Below, in pieces: positions 43,957 to 52,800 of a stretch of DNA of 64,000 nucleotides. The notes below the pieces were generated by a model. The model did no database searches and was not told where the DNA came from. It was given only the letters and a program-made list of their open reading frames with translations. Within the stretch, counting starts at the first letter, position 1; each line of letters starts with the position of its first letter. Made by a program: the position numbers and the translations under genes. The DNA is from an uncultured Lachnospiraceae bacterium (lineage in GTDB: Bacteria; Bacillota; Clostridia; Lachnospirales; Lachnospiraceae), in assembly GCA_910578085.1 (NCBI GenBank), contig CAJTPM010000006.1, forward strand, positions 101,820 to 165,819, in the 5' to 3' direction.

Positions 43957-45195
43957 CTATTCGTTCAGGAAGCTTCTGACTCTTTTTTCCGTCATCTGCA
44001 GTCCGATCTTTGAATCCGTCCCGTTCTTTACAATATCATCGATGCCTGCGCCGATCATTTCCCTGGCCGATGTGGTATCCTTGAAATTATAATCCGGTTC
44101 GGCATGATCCATGATAGATGTGATCAGGTTGATATCCATTCCGCCCTCCTCAGACAGCACCTGATTGATGCTAAGCATGGTCGTCATGGAATCGGTAACC
44201 GTTTTCAGTACCGACGCGCCTTCTTTATAAGTATAAATTTCACTCTGAATCTCTATATCGTAACAGAAGGTTTTGATCAGATCCCAGGCAAGCCCCTCGT
44301 TATCCGTTCTGGAATTCATGGCCAGCAAAAGCGTGCTCATGGTCGATTTGTTATCGCCCCTTTCTCCCCGCGGCAGCGTGATACAGTCAAGTTCAAAGTT
44401 CGTATACCTTTTTATGTTCCACGGATAGGGCTTATAGGTTCTGTAATCCGACAAAAGCGCAGGCATAAACGCCACATTTCCTTTATCGAAGTCATCCGGC
44501 GTGACATTATTTCCTTTTGTAAGTCCGTCTATTTCCTTCAGGAAATCCACAGCCTCTATCGCATTTTCACTGAGCAGATTGCAGTTCGTACCGTCCGCGT
44601 CAAAGAAATCCACGCCATTTGTGATAAAGGCGTGTTGCCAGGTATAACCGCAGACGCCAAACTGATCCTCTATTCCATTGCCGTCAGTATCTTTCGTTAC
44701 CCTGTCACAGATCTCATAAAAATCATCCCAGATCCAATCTTTTGGTATTTCCCGGATCCCTTCGTTTTTCAGCAGCGTTTTATTGACAAACATCATGCCC
44801 GGCACGCTCTCGAAAGGAATCCCGTACTGACTGCCGGAAATGTTCCCGAATGCAAAGGATGCGCTGTAATATCTGGTTTTATCATAATCCGCATCCCTGT
44901 CGATATACCCGTCCAGTTTCATCAGGGCGTCCGTACCTGCAAAGGTGGAAAAATCCTCCGGCAGCACAAAGAAAACATCCGGCGCGTTTCCCTTGATCAG
45001 GGCGGACGCAATATATTCCGAGTAGTCATCTTTCTGGATCCCGCTTACATATTTCACCTTTACGCCCGGATGATCGGCTTCAAATTTCGCCACTGCATCA
45101 TCGATGATCTGATAGGTGTAAGCATCCGGAACATCCCAGGGGCTGCCGGTAAAAAAACCTAACGTTATCGTCCTTTTCTTACATGGCATTTCCAT
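43957..45195 (-). CDS. Extracellular sugar-binding protein (family 1) lacking a signal peptide
   Basis: A 412-residue family-1 solute-binding protein: DAVAKFEADHPGVKVKYVSG near the start, then NAPDVFFVLPEDFSTFAG, FESVPGMMFVNKTLL, DWIWDDFYEICDRVTKD and a C-terminal helix. The usual Lys-rich signal peptide and lipobox Cys are absent. The frame starts MEMPCKKRTITLGFF inside the end of the response-regulator gene (17-base overlap), with the mature domain beginning almost at once. I infer that a deletion removed the signal peptide together with the 3' end of the regulator gene. The product would stay in the cytoplasm if made. Confidence 0.75.
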   Translation of the reverse strand: MEMPCKKRTITLGFFTGSPWDVPDAYTYQIIDDAVAKFEADHPGVKVKYVSGIQKDDYSEYIASALIKGNAPDVFFVLPEDFSTFAGTDALMKLDGYIDRDADYDKTRYYSASFAFGNISGSQYGIPFESVPGMMFVNKTLLKNEGIREIPKDWIWDDFYEICDRVTKDTDGNGIEDQFGVCGYTWQHAFITNGVDFFDADGTNCNLLSENAIEAVDFLKEIDGLTKGNNVTPDDFDKGNVAFMPALLSDYRTYKPYPWNIKRYTNFELDCITLPRGERGDNKSTMSTLLLAMNSRTDNEGLAWDLIKTFCYDIEIQSEIYTYKEGASVLKTVTDSMTTMLSINQVLSEEGGMDINLITSIMDHAEPDYNFKDTTSAREMIGAGIDDIVKNGTDSKIGLQMTEKRVRSFLNE

Positions 45196-45550
45196 GATAA
45201 ACCTTATGGATCGCCTCGATCAGACTGTCTGCGGAAATCCCTTTCAACAGATAACCGCTGGCGCCATGCTTCAAAGCGCTGAAAATGTATTCATCGTCAT
45301 CAAAGGTCGTCAGGATGATGATCTTTATCTCAGGATAGTTTTCCTTGATGATCTGGGTGCACTGCACGCCGTCCATCTCCGGCATTCTGACATCCATCAA
45401 AATAACATCCGGTTTGTCTTTCCTGACAGCCCTGATCACCTCGATACCGTTCGCCGCAGTATCTACCGAAAAATCCGGATTGCCCGCCAGCACGATGCGC
45501 AGGCTGTCCCTTATCAGTTCCTGATCGTCCGCAATAAGTATTTTAATCAT
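45179..45550 (-). CDS. NarL/FixJ-type response regulator truncated after the receiver domain
   Basis: A 123-residue protein that is a complete receiver domain: ILIADDQELIRDSL (acidic pair DD), phospho-acceptor Asp in DVILMDVRMPEMDG (about 54), Thr in ILTTFDDDEYI, Lys in GYLLKGIS. NarL-type regulators then have a linker and a DNA-binding LuxR helix-turn-helix of about 65 residues, which is missing: the frame stops right after KVYHGNAM. It overlaps the kinase gene start by 8 bases. Without an output domain it cannot act as a transcription factor, unless as a phosphate sink. Confidence 0.85.
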   Translation of the reverse strand: MIKILIADDQELIRDSLRIVLAGNPDFSVDTAANGIEVIRAVRKDKPDVILMDVRMPEMDGVQCTQIIKENYPEIKIIILTTFDDDEYIFSALKHGASGYLLKGISADSLIEAIHKVYHGNAM

Positions 45551-46709
45551 TTTCCGTCCCCCACCTTATCGGGATTTCCGCCACCACGCAAAATCCGTCA
45601 CTTCCGTCAACCTCTATCTTCCCGCCGAGCATCTCCAGCCGTTCTTTCATGTGCGTAAGCCCAAAGCCCGGCTCGATACTCGCCGCGCCGATACCGTTAT
45701 CCCTTATGGTTATCGTCACAATATTGTATTCCCGCGTTATCCGGATCCTCACCCTGTCCGCCTTTCCGTGCCGTATGGAATTGGTGATGCTTTCCTGAAT
45801 GATCCGGTAGATCACTTCCTCCTCATCCTCGCCGAAAGACAGCCTGCCCGCACTGTTATCCAATGTGATATCCGCCTTGGATGCGGCGCTCATCTGGGAA
45901 ATCATTTTTTGAATTGCCGACAGAAGGTCCCTCTGTTCCAGCGCGTCGGGCCGCAGTTCATTGACAGAACACCTTACATCCGTCATGCCCTGCCTTGCCA
46001 CATCGGAGACCAGGGAAAGATACCGCTTTAACGTTTCGGGTGAAACGTCCGCCACCGTCTGCGCCGCGTCGATCCCTGCGATAATACCGGTCAGGGTGTG
46101 TCCCAGCGTGTCATGTATCTCTCTGGCCAGCCTGTTTCTCTCCCTTGTCTGCGCCATTTTCTCCGACTCGGCGGCATACTTCTCAAGTTCCCTGTTCGCC
46201 GCCTGAAGCCGCTCGTTCAGGGAATTGATCTCATCCTTTTCATCCATCTGTTCCCACAGGTGCAAAATGGTGTATACAATAAACAGAATGATGTTTAACG
46301 TTGTAAAAAGATTTTTGATTAAAATTAATATCGCCGCTACTGTTCCGATGTAATATTCTGTATAGGTCTCAAAGGATGTAATTTTCATAATATTGGAACA
46401 GGCATTGAAATCAAAGATCAGGAAAAATGTACTGCCCAGTATCAGGGGAAGAAGTTTTTTGCTGCTTCCCTCAAAATATTTCATAATATGCGCCACAAAG
46501 AGAAGGATGATGCCGTTATAGTTTACCTGCAATGCGGCGATCACAAAAACAGTACAGATAAATTCCATGACAATAACAGTCCACTGATGTTTTATCTCAT
46601 ACTTGTCATGCACGTACATCAAAACCATCAAAAGCACAAAAAAGCTTACGGAAATAAGAAGCATTTTCCCCGGAACTGGCGGCAGGGCGTTTACCTTTTT
46701 CAAAAACAT
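45543..46709 (-). CDS. Sensor histidine kinase, HisKA_3 (NarX/LiaS) type
   Basis: A 388-residue kinase. About six membrane helices fill residues 15-150, then a coiled linker (NSLNERLQAANRELEKYAAE), the HisKA_3 phospho-acceptor motif ERNRLAREIHDTLGHTLTG, and an HATPase with IIQESITNSIRHG and RDNGIGA, GFGLTHMKERL. It pairs with the NarL-type regulator gene that follows. Sitting between sugar-binding genes, it probably reported sugar availability to the ChvE-MmsAB operon; the truncated regulator implies that the signal path is now broken. Confidence 0.9.
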   Translation of the reverse strand: MFLKKVNALPPVPGKMLLISVSFFVLLMVLMYVHDKYEIKHQWTVIVMEFICTVFVIAALQVNYNGIILLFVAHIMKYFEGSSKKLLPLILGSTFFLIFDFNACSNIMKITSFETYTEYYIGTVAAILILIKNLFTTLNIILFIVYTILHLWEQMDEKDEINSLNERLQAANRELEKYAAESEKMAQTRERNRLAREIHDTLGHTLTGIIAGIDAAQTVADVSPETLKRYLSLVSDVARQGMTDVRCSVNELRPDALEQRDLLSAIQKMISQMSAASKADITLDNSAGRLSFGEDEEEVIYRIIQESITNSIRHGKADRVRIRITREYNIVTITIRDNGIGAASIEPGFGLTHMKERLEMLGGKIEVDGSDGFCVVAEIPIRWGTEND

Positions 46710-46837
46710 GACTGCCCCCCGGAGTTTCCGATTTTCAGTATGGTCACCGCGGAAACAACGGAAATATACAGCACCGCCATGAAGTTAAAGCTTTTCATAA
46801 AACTCAATGTGGAATTCTTCAACGCCGATGTATCCAT
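46700..46837 (-). CDS. Possible 45-residue membrane peptide
   Basis: A short open frame fills the gap between the sugar-binding gene and the kinase gene: MDTSALKNST at the start, then one hydrophobic stretch FMAVLYISVVSAVTILKI, ending GGQSCF. It starts just past the upstream stop and overlaps the kinase start by 10 bases, as a real operon gene would. The ribosome site (AAGGGA, 12 bases away) is poor. It could also be a remnant of an N-terminal helix. Low confidence. Confidence 0.3.
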   Translation of the reverse strand: MDTSALKNSTLSFMKSFNFMAVLYISVVSAVTILKIGNSGGQSCF

Positions 46838-46840
46838 TTG

Positions 46841-47815
46841 CTACTGCCATCCCTTTGTACTGAATTCGTCTATATTTTCCTCGCTGATCAGATTGACCGA
46901 AACCTTTATTTTCTTTTCGACAGACCTGCCCTCTATCATATTGTAAAGCTGATCCACCGCACTTTGTCCGATCTCAGACGGATACTGGGCCGATGTTGCG
47001 AGCATGATTTTTTCTTTTATCATAGCTTTCGCCTCCGGCGCGCCATCCACCCCGAGAACAGCTATGTCATCCAGCCTCCCGTAATCCTTCAGTGCCGCCA
47101 TCACGCCGAGAGCGCCCACATCGTTGATGCAGAAAACCGTATCAAAATCCTCGCCCTTTTTCAGTTCCTCGATCATCAGAGGCATGGCGATCTCGAGCTG
47201 TCCTGCATATTCCAGCCTGTCCACGATCTCAAAGTTCCCGTTCCCCGCTATCGTATCTGCAAACCCCTCCACACGGTCATTTGAAGATTTGGTCGTCGAA
47301 TGTTCAAAGATCAGAATCTTTCCCTCCGCCTCTTTCTGCAAAAGATACTCGGCGCAGAGCACTCCCGCATGATAGTTATCCGAGACAACGATGCAGTCCG
47401 CCAGGCTTTCATCATAGATCTCCGTGTCCACAAATATTATTTTTATGCCCTTCTTCCGCCCGTACTCAACAGCGGGAATGATCTCCTCAAAATCAACAGG
47501 CGCAATAAAGATAGCTTCCACGCCCTCGTCTATCAGGTCATAGATCTGCTGCGTCTGTCTGACCGCATCAAGCGCCGGATCTCTTGTGATCAGAATATCC
47601 CCGTTTGATTCCACGGTGGCGCGTATCGTTTCGTTGATCACCTCAAAGAACGGATTGTTCATGGTCATATAGGTTGCCCCGAATTTATGTACATTTTCCC
47701 TCTGGGTGAGGGAAAAATCATTGTTTTTATCGAGAATGGACAGTACCCCCAGAAGAACTGACACCGCTGCTATCGTATAAATTACCGTTTTCATTCGATT
47801 GAATAAATGTCTCAT
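46841..47815 (-). CDS. Membrane-anchored periplasmic sugar-binding protein (RbsB-like)
   Basis: A 324-residue protein with one N-terminal helix (about 9-27), no lipobox, and a type I periplasmic-binding fold: TYMTMNNPFFEVINETIRATVE, LIDEGVEAIFIAPVDFEEI, IIFVDTEIYDESLADCIVVSDN and VFCINDVGALGVMAAL. The uncleaved anchor and its place just ahead of the kinase gene suggest that it senses sugar for the kinase instead of feeding a transporter. First gene of the kinase-regulator operon. Confidence 0.85.
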   Translation of the reverse strand: MRHLFNRMKTVIYTIAAVSVLLGVLSILDKNNDFSLTQRENVHKFGATYMTMNNPFFEVINETIRATVESNGDILITRDPALDAVRQTQQIYDLIDEGVEAIFIAPVDFEEIIPAVEYGRKKGIKIIFVDTEIYDESLADCIVVSDNYHAGVLCAEYLLQKEAEGKILIFEHSTTKSSNDRVEGFADTIAGNGNFEIVDRLEYAGQLEIAMPLMIEELKKGEDFDTVFCINDVGALGVMAALKDYGRLDDIAVLGVDGAPEAKAMIKEKIMLATSAQYPSEIGQSAVDQLYNMIEGRSVEKKIKVSVNLISEENIDEFSTKGWQ

Positions 47816-48035
47816 ATTGCCCCATCCTTAAAACGAGCAGAGGTAGAATCATCTTTTCCTGCCCGCCGCACGGCCCACATGCTGCCCCGCAGCAGACTTT
47901 CTTATGCGTGCCTTCGTATAAAAAGCAAAAGGAAAGAACATATAAACCCGGCAGGCTTATATCGATCTTCCCTCAAATATTCATCTGATATGCAACAGAA
48001 TACTTTCTCTCCGTTCATTTTCTGTCATTGAACAT

Positions 48036-48064
48036 AGTATAACAATTCAGAAGATAAAAAGCAA
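48036..48064 (-). promoter_or_regulatory. Promoter of the sugar-sensing operon
   Basis: On the minus strand TTGCTT (48059-48064), 17 bases, TATACT (48036-48041). The leader to ATG 47815 would be about 215 bases, with nothing recognisable in it. Confidence 0.5.
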
Positions 48065-48120
48065 TAGTTTCATTCCTTTTATCGATCCATTTTGTCAATC
48101 CATACCCATCCTGAAATCTC

Positions 48121-48129
48121 TGTTATAAT
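48121..48129 (+). promoter_or_regulatory. Extended -10 promoter candidate for the ECF sigma operon
   Basis: TGT-TATAAT (48121-48129) is an extended -10 without a clear -35. It is divergent from the sugar-sensing promoter in the 458-base gap 47816-48273; apart from these two sites the gap shows nothing recognisable. Confidence 0.4.
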
Positions 48130-48273
48130 AGATTTTACCATTATTATAATTTTTGGCAAAAGCCCGCACATTCTTCCGTGCTTATCCGTTAATACAGTAG
48201 AGGCAGAAAGCAGACCGCACCGACAGCACATTTCAGGCTTTCTGCCCGGCCTTCATCACAAGGAGTTTGTCAC

Positions 48274-48813
48274 ATGTCCATGGACTACACGCGCTGCCAT
48301 ACCGCACGGGAAAGCGCATTGATACAGAATCAGTACGAAAAAATTTACCGCTACTGTTACTTCAAACTGCATAACAGAGAACTGGCCGAGGATATCACCC
48401 AGGAAACCTTTCTGAGATATCTGGAAAAATACCGGTTTACTTCGTCGGAAACGGCGCTTAAGTATCTGTATACCATCGCCGGGCATCTCTGTATCGATGA
48501 ATTTCGGAAACCGGAAGTTCTGTCGCTGGAAGAACCTGTCAGGAAAAATGCCGCCGCAGTTTCCGGGCAGACCGCAGATCTCCCTCTCTCGGAGACGATC
48601 GGCGTTCCCTCAAAAGAGGATTCTCTGCTCACCGCTCTTGCGCTGCAAAAAGCCCTGCGGGAACTTACGGCGAAAGAGCAGGAACTTCTGCTGCTGCGCT
48701 ACGTCAATGAAGTGCCTGTCAGCGTCATCGCAAAGCTTTTCGGCATCTCCCGTTTTGCCCTGCGGCGAAAACTCCTTGCAGCCACCGCAAAACTTCGAAA
48801 AAAGCTGGAATAA
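48274..48813 (+). CDS. ECF-type RNA polymerase sigma factor
   Basis: A 179-residue sigma-70 family protein. Region 2: YEKIYRYCYFKLHNRELAEDITQETFLRYLEKY, including the family's AED..QETF motif; region 4: LRELTAKEQELLLLRYVNEVPVSVIAKLFGIS plus a recognition helix. AAGGAG lies 8 bases before ATG 48274. It is followed by a membrane protein and an ABC exporter on the same strand. No typical zinc-binding anti-sigma factor is present, so the next gene's membrane protein is the candidate partner. Confidence 0.88.
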   Translation: MSMDYTRCHTARESALIQNQYEKIYRYCYFKLHNRELAEDITQETFLRYLEKYRFTSSETALKYLYTIAGHLCIDEFRKPEVLSLEEPVRKNAAAVSGQTADLPLSETIGVPSKEDSLLTALALQKALRELTAKEQELLLLRYVNEVPVSVIAKLFGISRFALRRKLLAATAKLRKKLE

Positions 48814-48948
48814 CTGATATGCACACATGCCGCAGACTATAGGGCACGTGTACAAACAGCCTGCAGCTTAAGCAACAGGATGGGGAATTCCTTCCTGACG
48901 GTAAGGAATAGCAATCATAAATATATTGTAGTAAGAAAGGATTATTCT

Positions 48949-49680
48949 ATGATACTCTCTCCAAACAGAAAAACGAAAGAAGCACTGAAAACAGTTTTTG
49001 CCGCACCGCCGCCTCTCCACAAAAAAGAATTCCTGCAAAAAACGGCACCGATACCGGCAAAGCTTTCCCTTTTTTCTTTTCTTCTGGTACAGCTTCGCTA
49101 TATCCGCAAACGTGTCTGGATCCTCGCCGCACTGATCTTCGGCTTCCTTTTTTCCGTCAGCTTTATTCTCTCTGCCGACAGGATCTGGGCCTTATCCGCC
49201 TTCACGCCGCTTCTGGCGCTGCTAACGGTGGCGGAGACTGGCCGCTCGGAAATTTATGAGATGGCGGAACTGGAGATGGCCACCCGTTTTTCCCTGCGAA
49301 GCGTTCTCTTAGCCAGACTTTGCATACTGGGACTTAACAACCTGTTTCTTCTCGGGCTGCTTTTCCCCGTAAGTCTTGCCGGGAGCCACATCCCGTCCCT
49401 GCGGGCAGTTCTTTGCATTGCCACACCCTTTCTGCTCACCTCCTTCGCCTGCCTGTGTATCGTCCGCAGACGAAGGGAGCGGGAAAGCATTTATCTGTGC
49501 GTCGGTGTCACAGCCTGTATCAGCTTTTTCACCTTCGGCCTCCGGCTCTCCGCCCCGCGGTTTCTTTCGGAGACGCCGTTCATCTACTGGCTGTTTGCCG
49601 CTACCTTACTGGGTATCGGCACCTTTTATCAATATCACAATCTGATCCGACAGGAGGAACTGACATGGAACTTCTCATAG
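48949..49680 (+). CDS. Membrane protein, possible anti-sigma or ABC partner
   Basis: A 243-residue protein. ATG 48949 (MILSPNRKTKEAL) has AAGAAAGGA ahead of it; the longer frame from 48880 has none. A cytoplasmic N-terminus of about 45 residues (EALKTVFAAPPPLHKKEFLQK) is followed by six membrane helices. The short cytoplasmic head before a membrane domain fits a sigma-sequestering protein but I do not recognise the family. It overlaps the ATPase gene by 16 bases. Confidence 0.65.
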   Translation: MILSPNRKTKEALKTVFAAPPPLHKKEFLQKTAPIPAKLSLFSFLLVQLRYIRKRVWILAALIFGFLFSVSFILSADRIWALSAFTPLLALLTVAETGRSEIYEMAELEMATRFSLRSVLLARLCILGLNNLFLLGLLFPVSLAGSHIPSLRAVLCIATPFLLTSFACLCIVRRRRERESIYLCVGVTACISFFTFGLRLSAPRFLSETPFIYWLFAATLLGIGTFYQYHNLIRQEELTWNFS

Positions 49681-50390
49681 ACCGTGTATCAAAACAATAC
49701 AAAAACCGCATCGCCGTGGACAGAGTTTCTCTGCGGCTCACAGAGGGCGTTCACGGCCTGTTAGGCGAGAACGGCGCCGGAAAAACCACGCTGATGCGCA
49801 TGCTCTGCGGTATCCTTACCCCCACCGGCGGAACCATCTCTTTTGACGGCGCCGATGTGGGCGAGGAAGCCTACAGGGCCCGTCTGGGCTATCTGCCCCA
49901 GGATTTCGGCTACTATCCCGAATTCCGGGCCGACGATTTTTTACGCTATCTGTCCGCCCTGAAAGGCATTCCCAAAAAGCAGGCAAAGGAAAAAGCAGCC
50001 GAACTTTTGGAGCTTGTTTCCCTGTCTGACGCCGCCCATAAAAAGATCAAAACCTTCTCCGGCGGCATGAAACAGCGCCTGGGGATCGCACAGGCGCTCT
50101 TAAATGATCCGGATCTGCTGATCCTGGACGAACCCACAGCCGGCCTTGATCCCGGAGAACGGGTACGCTTCCGTGACCTGATCGAACAGCTCGGAAAACA
50201 CAGCATCGTTCTTCTGTCCACCCATATCGTCTCAGACATCGAACATATCGCGGATCAGGTGCTGATGATGAAAGACGGGCAGATCATCTATCAGGGGAAA
50301 TGGGATGAAAAGAGGGGGGATCTCGAGACTTTTTATCTGGAACAATTCAAAAAGCAGCAAAGTGGTATGAAGCGGGAGGCGCAGCAATGA
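49665..50390 (+). CDS. ABC transporter ATP-binding protein
   Basis: A 241-residue ATPase from ATG 49665, which follows AGGAGGAA and gives the natural start MELLIDRVSKQYKNR; the frame is open further upstream only by chance. Walker A GENGAGKTT (about 36-44), signature FSGGMKQRLGIAQAL, Walker B LLILDEPTAGLDP, H-loop LSTHIVSDIE. BcrA/CcmA type, working with the permease encoded next. Part of the ECF sigma operon, so its expression probably depends on that sigma factor. Confidence 0.92.
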   Translation: MELLIDRVSKQYKNRIAVDRVSLRLTEGVHGLLGENGAGKTTLMRMLCGILTPTGGTISFDGADVGEEAYRARLGYLPQDFGYYPEFRADDFLRYLSALKGIPKKQAKEKAAELLELVSLSDAAHKKIKTFSGGMKQRLGIAQALLNDPDLLILDEPTAGLDPGERVRFRDLIEQLGKHSIVLLSTHIVSDIEHIADQVLMMKDGQIIYQGKWDEKRGDLETFYLEQFKKQQSGMKREAQQ

Positions 50391-51598
50391 AACAGTTTAA
50401 AATAATTTATCTCTATGAAATAAAAAAAATCACCGGAAAGAGACTTTTCTGGATCACTCTGGCACTTTTTCTTCTTCTCACCGTCGTCACCATCATCATG
50501 CAGCTTTTGGGAAAATCCTATGTGGACGGGGAAGTCCTGGATACCCACTATCACATGTTTTTAGTGGACCGGGAATACGAGACAGCGCTATCCGGCAGAG
50601 CCATCGATCAGAATCTGCTCACAGAGACCATGGACGCCTACCGGACGATCCCTAACCCCAAAGACCGGTATATTCTGACAGAAGAATATCAGAAAAACGC
50701 CCGCCCCTACTCCGCCATCTACCAGCTCATTGCCCGGTGGTATGACACGCCTTCTCTGGAAGATCTCCTGCATCTGGACGTAGGCGAAAACTCCTTTTAC
50801 AAGGCAAGACTTGCCTTTTTGAAAGAGGAATGGCAGGACAGTTTTCTGACGGTGGAAGAACAGAATTTCTGGCTGGAAAAAGAGACACAGGCTCTCACCC
50901 CCTACATCTACTATTACCATAAGGGTTACGCCACATTGTGCAAGACCTTCAACACTTTTGCCGTATTAATTCCCCTGTTCATCGCCGTCTGTCTCTCCGG
51001 CGTGTTCGCGGAAGAACATGTAAAACGAACCGATCAGCTTTTGCTCTCCGCTGTCAACGGAAAAAACACTGTCTATCTGGCAAAGATCCTGGCCGGCATT
51101 ACAGTCTCCGTCTGCAGCTGCGTTCTCATGGTACTCACCGCAACACTGTTTTCTCTTGGGATCTTCGGCGCGGAAGGATTCGGCATGCAGGTACAGGCCA
51201 CCCTCTACCCCTTCTCCTACCCGATGAGCATCGGGGAAAGCTGCCTCATTCTGGGCGTCATGGCACTGTTTGTCTCCATTCTCATGAGCGTTCTTGTCAT
51301 GTTTCTCTCGGAGACTTTGCGAAACAGCGCGGCGGCCCTGTCCGTCTGCACCGGCTGCATCATCCTGACGTCCATGGTCTCCATGCCGCCCCAGTACCGG
51401 GTACTCTCACAGATCTGGGATTCCCTTCCGTTCACCTTTCTGGAGAGAACACATGTCTTCGACCTGCGAACGATCCCCCTGTTCGGGCACTGCTTCGTTT
51501 CCTGGCAGATCGTACCGGTGCTCTATCTGATCTGTTCCGCAGGGATCGCATTGCTTGGACGGCGGATCTATCGGAATTATCAGGTTTCCGGGAGATAG
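50387..51598 (+). CDS. ABC-2 type transporter permease
   Basis: A 403-residue membrane protein: one helix near 18-40, a ~140-residue outer loop rich in aromatic and acidic residues, and five or six helices from about 185 to 395. It overlaps the ATPase stop by 4 bases and closes the ECF operon. The large first loop is typical for permeases of this type in Firmicutes. The substrate is unknown. Confidence 0.85.
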   Translation: MKQFKIIYLYEIKKITGKRLFWITLALFLLLTVVTIIMQLLGKSYVDGEVLDTHYHMFLVDREYETALSGRAIDQNLLTETMDAYRTIPNPKDRYILTEEYQKNARPYSAIYQLIARWYDTPSLEDLLHLDVGENSFYKARLAFLKEEWQDSFLTVEEQNFWLEKETQALTPYIYYYHKGYATLCKTFNTFAVLIPLFIAVCLSGVFAEEHVKRTDQLLLSAVNGKNTVYLAKILAGITVSVCSCVLMVLTATLFSLGIFGAEGFGMQVQATLYPFSYPMSIGESCLILGVMALFVSILMSVLVMFLSETLRNSAAALSVCTGCIILTSMVSMPPQYRVLSQIWDSLPFTFLERTHVFDLRTIPLFGHCFVSWQIVPVLYLICSAGIALLGRRIYRNYQVSGR

Positions 51599-51615
51599 AC
51601 TGACGCATTACGGGA

Positions 51616-52176
51616 TCACCTTTCCATCAAAAGTTGATCCCGCACCTCCGTCAACGCAAACCCTAACAGATTTGTCCCCCGCCATTTAAGCGGGCACTGG
51701 GCGTCGGGATTGGCCTTCCCCATGCCGATTCCCCAGATCCTGTCTCTCGGGCTGGCCTCCACCAGGATTCTGTTTTTCGTCGTCAGAAGGAATTCCAGAA
51801 GCTCCGGATTCTGAGAAAACTTTGCCAGATTTCCCCTCTTTACGATCCCGTAGCAGGCGCTGTCCCAGGCTTCCTTATCAAAGCCCGACACCGCTCTTCC
51901 GTACCCTTTCATCTCTTTCGGATGAGACGCCTTCATAATTTCCGCAAGCATCGCCTCATCGCCGAACATCCTCGCTTTCTCCGCCATCATAAACTGCTCC
52001 GCACAGCTGTACTCCACGCCCTCCACCTGGAAAGCGCACTTCCACCACTGGCTGAGACAGGCCTCGTTGATATGGCCGTCCGCCGCCGGCGTGTGCCCCC
52101 AGAAAAACAGAAATTTAAACGTCTCTCCCGCTTCATATGCTTTTTTCAAGTCCCCCAGATTGTAGATCATACTCAT
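51616..52176 (-). CDS. NADAR-family protein (YbiA-like)
   Basis: A 186-residue protein of the NADAR (DUF1768) group: FLFFWGHTPAADG, CLSQWWKCAFQVEGVEYSCAEQFMMAEKARMF, YGRAVSGFDKEAWD and RDRIWGIGMG with PLKWRGTNLLGFALTEVRD at the end. The family includes N-glycosidases acting on riboflavin intermediates and on ADP-ribosylated guanine. Normal length. It stands alone, with the gene for an unknown small protein upstream on the same strand. Confidence 0.88.
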   Translation of the reverse strand: MSMIYNLGDLKKAYEAGETFKFLFFWGHTPAADGHINEACLSQWWKCAFQVEGVEYSCAEQFMMAEKARMFGDEAMLAEIMKASHPKEMKGYGRAVSGFDKEAWDSACYGIVKRGNLAKFSQNPELLEFLLTTKNRILVEASPRDRIWGIGMGKANPDAQCPLKWRGTNLLGFALTEVRDQLLMER

Positions 52177-52249
52177 GCCCCCTTTTGTTTATCTGTCCTG
52201 CAGCTCTTCTGTTTCACCCGAAATCAATTACCCTGCGAAAGTTTTTGAA

Positions 52250-52597
52250 TCACTGCTTCCTGTAATGCCCGATCGCTATACTCGGAAAATGCTCTTCCAA
52301 ATAAGCTAATACCTCTCTGGTATCCTCCGGGTGTTCCATGCGCAGCTTATGTACCTTTTCCTGTTTGTCCACTATCATCAAATAATGCTCCGTCACAGGC
52401 AGATCCCCGGACTCGCCGCTCTCAATGCGCAGATAGGCCTTCTTTATCTCTCCGTAGGCGATGGCCCGTATCCTGATAAAGTAGCGGTAGAATAGAAAAT
52501 GCTCTCCCAGACGGGCTTCCGCCGCCTTTTTCGCCTTCCCGAATTCTTCCCGGAGAGCCTCCTCCGAAGCGCTCCCGGCAAGCAGCTTTATTCTCAT
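52250..52597 (-). CDS. Conserved hypothetical protein, 115 residues
   Basis: I do not recognise the family with confidence. The N-terminal third is helical (EEALREEFGKAKKAAEARLG); the rest alternates like a PH-type beta barrel (FLFYRYFIRIRAIAYGEIKKAYLRI, EHYLMIVDKQEKVHKLRM) closed by a helix (TREVLAYLEEHF). AAGGGA lies before ATG 52597. It is probably co-transcribed with the NADAR gene 73 bases downstream. No signal or membrane segment. Confidence 0.6.
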   Translation of the reverse strand: MRIKLLAGSASEEALREEFGKAKKAAEARLGEHFLFYRYFIRIRAIAYGEIKKAYLRIESGESGDLPVTEHYLMIVDKQEKVHKLRMEHPEDTREVLAYLEEHFPSIAIGHYRKQ

Positions 52598-52800
52598 ATA
52601 ACGTTTCCCTTCTTTTTATCTGCCCTGGTGTATGGCCAATATATTCTCAGCCATAAGGCCTGTTTCCTGCAAGACTTACAATATCGAAAAATACAGTAGC
52701 TATACTATATCATTGCCCTGTATCTCCGTCAATTGTAATCTGCTTTCTCCGCGCCTTTCCGGTAACAATTCAGCCTCCGACTTCACTGTTACTCGCTCTA

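Noticed and set aside
44104..45162. 352-codon plus-strand frame opposite the family-1 binding protein
   Set aside because: The minus frame has clear family motifs; the plus frame has basic, low-complexity content and no start signal.
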